Assembly (NCBI GenBank): GCA_946614435.1
Contig: CAMOGW010000006.1
Location: forward strand, 1 to 64,000
Direction of reading: 5' to 3'
DNA: 64,000 bases
Source: an uncultured Prevotella sp.
GTDB taxonomy: Bacteria > Bacteroidota > Bacteroidia > Bacteroidales > Bacteroidaceae
Below are positions 9,060 to 16,541 of the stretch, in pieces (positions within the stretch are counted from its first letter, which is position 1; every line of letters starts with the position of its first letter). The notes beneath the pieces are model-generated. The model did no database searches. It saw only the letters and a list, made by a program, of their open reading frames with translations, and had not been told where the DNA came from. The translations under genes and the position numbers were made by a program.

Positions 9060-11501
9060 TTATTTAGGATTATTTTGGTTAAGAAAGAGCTTAATCTGCT
9101 CAACAGACTGTTTTAGCTCATGAGGTTTGAAGCCGTGTCCTGCCCCGGGAATGACATGCAGACGGGCATTTTTATATGTTTTTACAGCTCTTTCCGAGTC
9201 TTTCATTGACACTACGGGGTCCTTGTCGCCTTGCACAATCAGCACAGGGCCTTTGAACTCACCAATCTGTTTGAACACCTGTAGTGGGCGCACCTCCTTG
9301 AAGTATCGGCGACCCAGTGGCACTTTCCACATCAGCGTGGTATCGGGTATCATCTCTTCCTTGGGGTAGCGCTCGTTCCAGTTGTCGGGAATGCAGAGCG
9401 CTGGATAGACGAGCACAATCTCGCTTACGTCCTTCTTCATCTCGGCGGCGGTGAGAGCCGTCACCAGTCCGCCTTGGCTTTCACCGATGAGCACGATGCG
9501 CGAAGCATCGACGTAGGGCTGCTTTTTAAAATAGTTGATAATAGCTTTCAGGTCATTTTTCTCGTCGAAGACCGACATCTCCATTGTATTGTTATCGCTG
9601 CGGCTGTAGATGGAGCCACAGGGAAAGTCGAAGGTGTAAGTCATGAATCCCAGTTTGGCCAGTGGCTCGAAATAGTTGCGACCAAAGGCGTGAGTGCCGT
9701 TGAATCCGTGTGAAATGATGGCCAGCGGCATCTTTCCCCGATGCTGTTGAGGCTGGTTGAGCACACCGTAGATGTTGCGGTCGCCATTCTTGATCCACAG
9801 TTCCTTGTCGGTCATGGGTATATTGGCAGTGGCAGCCTGCTCAATATGTTTGAAGTTCTTCTTCATGATGGTCCAGTCGCTATAGCCTGTCAGGTCACCC
9901 TCGATGAACAGTTTCTCGTTCTCTTTCTTGTCTTTCAGCTGCCAGTCGAGCCATGCACGCACCATTCGGCTGTTGTCACCGCCGTTAGGCTGTTCGTAGG
10001 TGCCGCCATGTCCGCTTTTCGTGTTGTCGGCCAGTACTACCGGCACACGCTTGATGGCTTTGTAGTCCATCTGGGCATTCGCCCATGCCACGTCGCCCTT
10101 TCCGCCTACGAGATAGAGAATGGGGCCGTGCAGGCTTTTCAGCGACTTGGCGCTGGCATCGGCCATCGTCATTCGTCCCATGCCAGCATTCAGAATCACA
10201 TACGTTTTCAGTCTTGGGTCGGCTGCGTTTGCCAGGACTTGAGCACCACCGCACGAATGTCCTGCGGCAGCAATCTTCTCCGTGTCTATCTTATTATAAT
10301 AAGGTGAAGCTGGGTCGATAGCCTGCTGACAGATCCAGTCGAGTGCTTTCTTGACCATCGTCGATGGCGTGTGCTGGTCCTTTTCATGCTGTGCAAACAT
10401 CTGCAGTTCGCCTACTGCAACAATCACATAGCCGTAGGAAGCTATGTCGCTGAGCATATTCTCATAGCCGATGCTGGTGTCCATGCATCCGCCGTTGCAG
10501 AACACGAGTACGGGCAGTGGCTTTGCCTTCGTCTTCTCTCCAAACGGAGCAGGCTGTGTAGCGGCTTCCAGGTTCATCGGTCGATAGACCACGAAGTCGG
10601 GCAGCGATTTCTCTCGCACGGCCACTGCCTTGTGGCGACCACTGCCGCCATATTCCACCACCTTCATTTGCTCGAAGCTGACACTTGAATCGTCGTGCTT
10701 CAGATGACGTGCAAAGAAAGCATCCAGAGCAGGACGAGTGAACTGCAACTGCTGGTCGAAAGCCACGCCGTGCTGTCCGTGCACCTTCACGTAGTCAACC
10801 GATGCGCCAGCCTTCTGCATCTTCACGACCCAGTCCTCCGTCAGGTTTGGTTTCACAATGGGGTCTTCTCCACCTTGCAATACAAGGAAAGGCGTCTCGC
10901 TTTTGCCAATATGGCCGATGGGCCACCATTCCGTGTGATCGGCCCAAGGTCCGGGGCGACCAATCTCTGTGGGTGGCGCACCACCGGCAGCGCAGGCAAC
11001 CGAACAATCGAACTGCTTCCAGGGATCAGCAGCATCGTTGAAAGCCTTGCTCATCGGTGCCAAGCCTGCCATGAGCGACAGGTGTCCGCCAGCCGAGTGT
11101 CCGTAGGTTCCTATGCGTTGCGGGTCAATGCCCAGCTCCTGAGCATGCGCCTTCATCCAGCGTATGGCGCAGCGCACGTCTTCGATACAGGCAGGCATCG
11201 GAGCCTCCTGCACCAGCCGGTAGTTCATGTTGCACACCACGTAGCCCTTCAGGGCATAGTCAATCATCAGTGCGCGATACACCATGTCATTCTTCGAACC
11301 GGCACTCCATCCACCGCCGTGTATGATGAGGATGGCCGGTCGGTCTTTCTGAGGTCCGAAGAGCGGTTGGGCGAGGTCGAGCACAGTGCTTGGCCCCACG
11401 TCGGTTCTGTACGCAATGTTCTCAGTCACAGTAATCTTCTGTTGTGCCTGCATGCTGAGCATGCTGAAAAAGGCAATCAGGACTAAAATCAGTTTCTTCA
11501 T
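9060..11501 (-). CDS. Secreted protein with three alpha/beta-hydrolase domains
   Basis: 813 residues from ATG 11501; the TTG three codons earlier is less likely. Seen: a signal peptide (KKLILVLIAFFSMLSMQAQ), then three serine-hydrolase units. In residue numbers counted from the TTG, domain 1 has HGGGW (64-68) and GHSAGG (137-142), like BD-FAE/acetyl-esterase proteins. Domain 2 has GHSCGG (417-422). Domain 3 has HGFNG near 601, GESQGG (676-681) and a C-terminal GAGHGF, resembling cinnamoyl/feruloyl esterases. All three keep nucleophile serines. Inference: it removes acyl or feruloyl groups from plant polysaccharides. It is divergent from the propeller-AraC regulator and near GH53/GH115, which fits. 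Substrates are not determined by sequence. Confidence 0.85.
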   Translation of the reverse strand: MKKLILVLIAFFSMLSMQAQQKITVTENIAYRTDVGPSTVLDLAQPLFGPQKDRPAILIIHGGGWSAGSKNDMVYRALMIDYALKGYVVCNMNYRLVQEAPMPACIEDVRCAIRWMKAHAQELGIDPQRIGTYGHSAGGHLSLMAGLAPMSKAFNDAADPWKQFDCSVACAAGGAPPTEIGRPGPWADHTEWWPIGHIGKSETPFLVLQGGEDPIVKPNLTEDWVVKMQKAGASVDYVKVHGQHGVAFDQQLQFTRPALDAFFARHLKHDDSSVSFEQMKVVEYGGSGRHKAVAVREKSLPDFVVYRPMNLEAATQPAPFGEKTKAKPLPVLVFCNGGCMDTSIGYENMLSDIASYGYVIVAVGELQMFAQHEKDQHTPSTMVKKALDWICQQAIDPASPYYNKIDTEKIAAAGHSCGGAQVLANAADPRLKTYVILNAGMGRMTMADASAKSLKSLHGPILYLVGGKGDVAWANAQMDYKAIKRVPVVLADNTKSGHGGTYEQPNGGDNSRMVRAWLDWQLKDKKENEKLFIEGDLTGYSDWTIMKKNFKHIEQAATANIPMTDKELWIKNGDRNIYGVLNQPQQHRGKMPLAIISHGFNGTHAFGRNYFEPLAKLGFMTYTFDFPCGSIYSRSDNNTMEMSVFDEKNDLKAIINYFKKQPYVDASRIVLIGESQGGLVTALTAAEMKKDVSEIVLVYPALCIPDNWNERYPKEEMIPDTTLMWKVPLGRRYFKEVRPLQVFKQIGEFKGPVLIVQGDKDPVVSMKDSERAVKTYKNARLHVIPGAGHGFKPHELKQSVEQIKLFLNQNNPK

Positions 11502-11625
11502 GATATGCAATTAATGATGAACACTTTGCAAAAATACTAAAATAATCTAAAAGGGCATATCAAAAATGTCACATCATTATGAAATTATGTAACTTTATGC
11601 CTGTTTTTTAACGCTTATGCAGTAA

Positions 11626-13866
11626 ATGGAAAGATATACGCTCCTGCTTCTGACATACTTCTTGGCACTTTTGACCGCAAAGGCACAGACATTTCAGTAC
11701 CTTGAACTGCCCAATCGCGAACGGTTGTCGTCTGAGCGCGTGCTGCAAGTCGTGCAAGACTCCGAGGGCTTCCTCTGGTATGCCACTGAGGGCGGCGGCG
11801 TATGTCGCGACGACGGGCGCGACATGGATGTGTTCCGTTCAGATGCTGCTCACCCCAGTCTTTTGAGCAGTAACAACGTAGGCTGTCTGGCAGAAGTGGG
11901 ACAACACATGATTATGGGTACTTTTCATGGGGTAGATGTACTCGACAAGCGCAACTATTCCGTCCGTCATCTTGCTGAAGTCGATGACAAGCGTATCGAC
12001 GATGTGTTAGTGACTCGCAGGGGAATTGTCTTCCTGACGGCAAATAAGAAAATATATGAGTTTTCCTACAATCAGGAAAACAAATCAGCTCCGTTTACTC
12101 TTCTTCATACCTATCCGTCGCGTTGGAAAGAACGTGACTGCTATGTGTCGCATCTCTATGAAGACAGTCAAGGCCGCGTGTGGGCTACGCAGTGGGATGG
12201 AGGCTTGCTTTGCAAGGACGGTCCTTCGTTCAGGGAGGCTGTCTGGACACTTGATGTGCCTCCCTCTGATATAGCCGACAACGGTTGCCCTGACAGCCTC
12301 TGGGTGGGTACTGTAGGCCGAGGCATCGTGCGCTATTCAGTGGCCGACGGAACTACAGTGCTACAACCAGCCACGGGCAATACGATATGCGTTGATTTGC
12401 AGCTGTCGGTTGCCGACGGGCTGCTTTGGATGACTACGATTGACAATCTCTCACTCTTCCGTGTGGGGCGGCAGCTATCGCCTTTGCCCACAGCATCCTT
12501 TGTACCCGACGGTCAGAAAGTGCTCAATCGTCTTTCGCTCACTGCTCAGGGGCAGTTGCTCGTGGCCGGTAGTTCGCCTTCGGCTTTTGCTATAGGAAAG
12601 CCTTTGCCTGTCTGGTACGACGGCACACTTTCAGACGGGCATACCCGATGGGCATATCAGGAGCGGCGGGGACTTGTAGCAACTGATGTCCTTACGGGGA
12701 GTGAACATGTCATTTACTCTGGCGGCCTGCCTTTCTTGCCCTTGATGGCGAAGAGTGCTGAGGGCGGCATCTGGGTGACCGATGGTCAGCGACTCTTCCG
12801 ATGTGTCGCCAATCGCATTGAGGCGGCAGCTCAGTTCTCGCATCGCCCTTCGGCTATGGCCGACGACGGGCATGGCGCTTTATGGTTCTCCACCGGCAAG
12901 GACATTAGGCGCATTCATCTCGACAGTGGCATTGAGGAGATTGCGATTAGCGACCTGCCCGACATCTCAGCTCTATCTTTTACGCCCGACGGCACTTTGT
13001 GGTTAGGCAGTATCTTTGGCAAACTGTTTGCCTATCAGCAAGGGCGGCTGACAACTGACGACTATGCCGCGAACGAATATGGCGATGGCTTACAGGACCT
13101 GACGACCGACAATCTTGGACGTCTGATACTGGTCTTTGACCGCTATGTGCGCATCTACGATACTGCCACCCATACCATGCAACAACAGAGCCGTGTGGCC
13201 GATGACGTTTATCGCATCGAGCTACAGCCCACAGCTCCTTTTGCGCGTTGGAGCAGCCCGGTGAGGGGCAACCTCGTTGTCGAGCGTTTGCCCCGTTGGC
13301 TCACTGCCTGGTGGATGTGGTGTGTCTATGCGCTTTTCGTGGGAGCCCTCGTTTCGCTCGTCGCCTATAATTATATGTTGCGCAGGCAGCGTCGCCGCTT
13401 TTTAGATCAGATGCGTGCGTTCGAAAAGTCCGCAGCTGTTGTCGAGACCTCACCAGTAGCGGCAATCTCGTCAGCCGAAGAGAAGGCTTCCGCCCATGAG
13501 CCTTCACAGGAAAACGGCCTGCTGAAAAAAGCCATTGCCCAGGTAGAGAAGAACCTGAGCAATGAGCAATATACGGTAGAAGACCTGAGCAGGGACCTGT
13601 GCATGAGTCGCATGACGTTCTATCGCAAGATCCAGGCGCTCACCGGACAGAAGCCCACTGAATTCATCCGCACCATCCGCTTGCGCTATGCAGCCAGATT
13701 GCTTCGTGAGGGTGAGCTCACGGTTACAGAAGTGAGCTATGCCACAGGCTTCTCTTCAGTCAGTTATTTCAGCCGTTGCTTCCGCACAATGTTTGGCATG
13801 TCGCCCACACAGTGGGCTGGCAAGAGCGACTTGGCCGAATCCGACAGCCTGAGCACCATGGGCTGA
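11626..13866 (+). CDS. Membrane propeller-AraC one-component regulator
   Basis: 746 residues. Seen: a signal/anchor start, then a long beta-propeller-like region with repeated LWM/LWF/LWLG motifs of two-component regulator propellers (to about residue 540), a single membrane segment around 565-590 (WLTAWWMWCVYALFVGALVSL), a short linker, and an AraC helix-turn-helix domain in the last about 110 residues (FYRKIQALTGQKPTEFIR; SYFSRCFRTMFGMSP). No histidine kinase or receiver domain lies between, unlike typical hybrid two-component systems of polysaccharide loci. Inference: it senses a periplasmic sugar and regulates DNA from the membrane. Targets are likely the divergent esterase gene and GH53. 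Its 3' end overlaps the convergent GH53 gene by 103 bases. Confidence 0.85.
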   Translation: MERYTLLLLTYFLALLTAKAQTFQYLELPNRERLSSERVLQVVQDSEGFLWYATEGGGVCRDDGRDMDVFRSDAAHPSLLSSNNVGCLAEVGQHMIMGTFHGVDVLDKRNYSVRHLAEVDDKRIDDVLVTRRGIVFLTANKKIYEFSYNQENKSAPFTLLHTYPSRWKERDCYVSHLYEDSQGRVWATQWDGGLLCKDGPSFREAVWTLDVPPSDIADNGCPDSLWVGTVGRGIVRYSVADGTTVLQPATGNTICVDLQLSVADGLLWMTTIDNLSLFRVGRQLSPLPTASFVPDGQKVLNRLSLTAQGQLLVAGSSPSAFAIGKPLPVWYDGTLSDGHTRWAYQERRGLVATDVLTGSEHVIYSGGLPFLPLMAKSAEGGIWVTDGQRLFRCVANRIEAAAQFSHRPSAMADDGHGALWFSTGKDIRRIHLDSGIEEIAISDLPDISALSFTPDGTLWLGSIFGKLFAYQQGRLTTDDYAANEYGDGLQDLTTDNLGRLILVFDRYVRIYDTATHTMQQQSRVADDVYRIELQPTAPFARWSSPVRGNLVVERLPRWLTAWWMWCVYALFVGALVSLVAYNYMLRRQRRRFLDQMRAFEKSAAVVETSPVAAISSAEEKASAHEPSQENGLLKKAIAQVEKNLSNEQYTVEDLSRDLCMSRMTFYRKIQALTGQKPTEFIRTIRLRYAARLLREGELTVTEVSYATGFSSVSYFSRCFRTMFGMSPTQWAGKSDLAESDSLSTMG

Positions 13867-15668
13867 CCGTCCCAGTCGGTTGGGAGTCCGGCCTCTTTCG
13901 CTGTCATATTGCCTAATTTCATTCCCTTGAGGCTGAACACCTCAATGACTTCGTCTTCTCCGAATGACGGCTTTGTGCTGATGCCCAGCAGACTTTCGTC
14001 GCCTGCGGTGGGCAGGGTCTGACCTTCAAGTGGATAGACTCGCAGGCTGTTGAATACCGGCAATCCTGTCTTGTGGAATGCGCTCAGTTCCAAGAGGGCA
14101 TTACCAGTCTGTCCCACCTCTATATCTGTTTTCATGAAGGCATTGTCCTTTCTCAGGAAGTACAGTCGGGTGATTGAGTCGCCATTCAGTTTGACATCAA
14201 CTCCTCGAATGCCTTCTGTCGATGTGAAGCCAAACTGAAACATATATTTCCCACTCTCCTTGAAATTGACCGCCCATTTGGCCGTTCCTCCCTTTTCTGT
14301 TTCATTCTTCAGCTGAGGGGCGTTCATTAATGCCGACTCACCTGCAAAGAACGTCACGGTGTCGGTCGTCACTTGATTGCCGGCAGCATCTTTGGCAACA
14401 GCCCATACCTGATGGCCACCTTTCTCCAATCCCGTGATCTCCAGTTCGTAGGGAGTGGCACTGACGGTGCCTTTTTGCTTTCCGTCAACGAAGAAAGTTA
14501 CCTGGGCATTACGGTTCCTGATGTGTTTCACTTCGGCTTCCAGACGTATCGGGGCCGTATCGCTTACCGACATTTCGGCTTCAGGAGTCTTCATCGAAGC
14601 TTTCATAATCCAGTTTACTACCGTGTGCTTGATTCCGAGGAAGGCGTCCATCATCACCGTGGGGCGCTTGGTCGTGTTGTCCCATGCTCCCATGTCGTAA
14701 CCGCTCATTGTCTCGGGGGCCCAGTAGTAGCAACCGGTCAGGTCGCCGTCCTTTATCATCTGGTTCATCAGTTCCACTATATACTGGTTGCCTTCTATGG
14801 CTTTGTTGGGATAATGCCCTGTCTCCACCACCATGCAGGGGGTGTTGTAGCGAACCTTCAGGTCCTTGATGTTGGCCATCACCTTCGTAATCATCGTAGG
14901 ACCGTCCAAATGCGACCATCTGGGATAGGCCGACAGTCCTATGATGTCCCATTTTGCACCATTCTTCTTCAATCCGTCGAAAATGCTGTGATAGAGAGAG
15001 TTGTCATGACCGTCGGGCAGGTGTACGATGACCTGCATGGTAGAATCGACAGCCTTCACGGCATTATAGCCGCTTTGCACGAACTTTGCGAAAGCCACGC
15101 TGCCGCCCTTGTTGGTTTGACCTACGGGGTAGAGCATGCCGCGTTTCGTCTCGTTGCCCACCTGCACCCATTTTGGTGTGACGCCGGCATTCTTAATGGC
15201 TTTCAGCACGTCGTAGGTGTGGTCGTATATGTTCTTAGCCAGTGCCTCCACACTGTGGTCGGTCCAGGCCGAAGGGATGGTCTGGCTGCCCGGGTCGGCC
15301 CATGTGTCGCTGTAGTGGAAGTCTATCATCACGCTCATGCCCTTTTCCCAGGCCCGTTTGGCCATGTTGACCACTTCCTGTTTGCTGCTGCCGCCGCTGG
15401 CCACCGTCCACACGCGCAGTCGGCAACTGTTGATGCCTTGTTCCTTCATGATTTGCATGATGTCCTTTGCCTTTCCGTTCTTGTCCAACCAAGTAGTGCC
15501 CCAGCTTTCCATCATGGGTACACCGCTCAGGTCGGCACCGAAGGCAAAGTCCTGTTCGTATGCCTGACGGTCGAAGATGGTGTCGGTCACGGTCAGTGTC
15601 TGTGCCTGTGTGGTCTGCATCAGCGTGCAGAGTGCCAGCAGGGCAATAGCTTGTAGATGTCTTCTCAT
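13764..15668 (-). CDS. GH53 endo-beta-1,4-galactanase (arabinogalactanase)
   Basis: 634 residues with a signal peptide. Seen: a GH53 catalytic domain (about 35-370) with FAFGADLSGVPMMES, LRVWT, the acid/base glutamate in VQVGNET (E173) and the likely nucleophile in VVETGHYP (E282). Bacterial Ig-like and beta-sandwich segments follow. It cleaves beta-1,4-galactan of pectin or type I arabinogalactan and is probably exported. Odd: the final about 34 residues are antisense to the conserved AraC domain of the neighbour, so the C terminus looks extended by loss of an earlier stop. The -7 box TACCTTTG (15724-15717) lies inside a hairpin upstream. Confidence 0.92.
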   Translation of the reverse strand: MRRHLQAIALLALCTLMQTTQAQTLTVTDTIFDRQAYEQDFAFGADLSGVPMMESWGTTWLDKNGKAKDIMQIMKEQGINSCRLRVWTVASGGSSKQEVVNMAKRAWEKGMSVMIDFHYSDTWADPGSQTIPSAWTDHSVEALAKNIYDHTYDVLKAIKNAGVTPKWVQVGNETKRGMLYPVGQTNKGGSVAFAKFVQSGYNAVKAVDSTMQVIVHLPDGHDNSLYHSIFDGLKKNGAKWDIIGLSAYPRWSHLDGPTMITKVMANIKDLKVRYNTPCMVVETGHYPNKAIEGNQYIVELMNQMIKDGDLTGCYYWAPETMSGYDMGAWDNTTKRPTVMMDAFLGIKHTVVNWIMKASMKTPEAEMSVSDTAPIRLEAEVKHIRNRNAQVTFFVDGKQKGTVSATPYELEITGLEKGGHQVWAVAKDAAGNQVTTDTVTFFAGESALMNAPQLKNETEKGGTAKWAVNFKESGKYMFQFGFTSTEGIRGVDVKLNGDSITRLYFLRKDNAFMKTDIEVGQTGNALLELSAFHKTGLPVFNSLRVYPLEGQTLPTAGDESLLGISTKPSFGEDEVIEVFSLKGMKLGNMTAKEAGLPTDWDGQPMVLRLSDSAKSLLPAHCVGDMPNIVRKQRLK

Positions 15669-15705
15669 TGCAGTTTTAGTTTTTTATGGTTAATACGTAA
15701 GAAAA

Positions 15706-15748
15706 AAATGCTGCTGCAAAGGTACGGCTATTCTTTGCAGCAGCATTT
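15706..15748 (-). terminator. mntP terminator that also carries the GH53 -7 box
   Basis: Perfect 15-base inverted arms (15706-15720 and 15734-15748) with a 13-base loop are followed on the minus strand by a T-run. This is a classical terminator 42 bases after the mntP stop. The box TACCTTTG (15724-15717), the best promoter candidate for GH53, is made partly of loop and partly of the second arm. Confidence 0.7.
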
Positions 15749-15789
15749 CAACAGTGTAACAATCGCTTGAAGAAATGTATCAATCTGTG

Positions 15790-16377
15790 TTATGACTGGC
15801 CCATCAGGTGGGTCAGCAGAATCTTGAAGCCAATGAACAGCAGGATGATGCCTCCCAGCAGTTCAGGCTTCAGTCGGTGGCGTATGCCGTTGCCGAAACG
15901 GATGCCGAGCAGGAAGCCTCCCACACTGAACAGGAACGACCCGGCACCGATGATGACGAGGGGCAAGGTGAGCTGGCTTACAGTTTGATAACCCGTCACG
16001 GCCATTGAGATGCCCACCGCCAGCGCATCGATGCTCGTGGCAACAGACTGCACCAGTTGGGTGCGCATACTTTCCGGACGGAACGTGTGAGGAGTCTCGT
16101 CGGGCTTCCATGCCTCGCGTATCATGCCAATGCCCAGATAGAGCAACAGTCCGAAGGCTAGCCAGTGGTCGAAGGCTTCTATATACTGTCTGAAACTGCT
16201 CGTGGCCAGCCAGCCCAGCAGAGGCATGAGTGCCTGGAACAGTCCGAAGAACAGGGCAGTCTGTAGCATTACGCGCCACATTCGCTTGCGCAGTATCACG
16301 CCACTGACAATGGAGACCGTGAAGCAGTCCATAGCCAGTGCTACCGATACCAACAGGATGTCAACGAGGTTCATCAT
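15790..16377 (-). CDS. mntP: Manganese efflux pump MntP family
   Basis: About 195 residues from ATG 16377 (MMNLVDILLVSVALAMDCF), the family-typical start; the frame is open further upstream, across its own promoter. Seen: six hydrophobic segments, with the duplicated motifs AMDCFTVSI and SIDALAVGI carrying the membrane aspartates of the family. It exports Mn(II) across the inner membrane. A TAACTTTG -7 box (16408-16401) leaves only a short leader, so there is no room for a manganese riboswitch. Its placement between glycosidase genes seems incidental. Confidence 0.9.
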   Translation of the reverse strand: MMNLVDILLVSVALAMDCFTVSIVSGVILRKRMWRVMLQTALFFGLFQALMPLLGWLATSSFRQYIEAFDHWLAFGLLLYLGIGMIREAWKPDETPHTFRPESMRTQLVQSVATSIDALAVGISMAVTGYQTVSQLTLPLVIIGAGSFLFSVGGFLLGIRFGNGIRHRLKPELLGGIILLFIGFKILLTHLMGQS

Positions 16378-16480
16378 GCTTTCTTTCGTTTTTGGGCATG
16401 CAAAGTTAGGCATTTTTTTGCGAACTATTGTAAAAAACATTTATTTTCGTGTATATTTCGTCGTCAGCATGGCTTTAGAT

Positions 16481-16511
16481 TTTGGAATATGGCTGAATTG
16501 TTTTATCTTTG
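16481..16511 (+). promoter_or_regulatory. Promoter of the GH115 gene
   Basis: TTTG (16481-16484), 19 bases, TATCTTTG (16504-16511), 30 bases before the GH115 start. Confidence 0.7.
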
Positions 16512-16541
16512 TGCATTGAAAAATCTGAATAACAGCAAACT

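Noticed and set aside
14373..15656. Long plus-strand open frame of 427 codons opposite GH53
   Set aside because: It is fully antisense to a well-supported enzyme with clear catalytic motifs; its product is rich in His and Val, with no domain.
16378..16410. Manganese riboswitch ahead of mntP
   Set aside because: The likely promoter box leaves too short a leader for such a structure.
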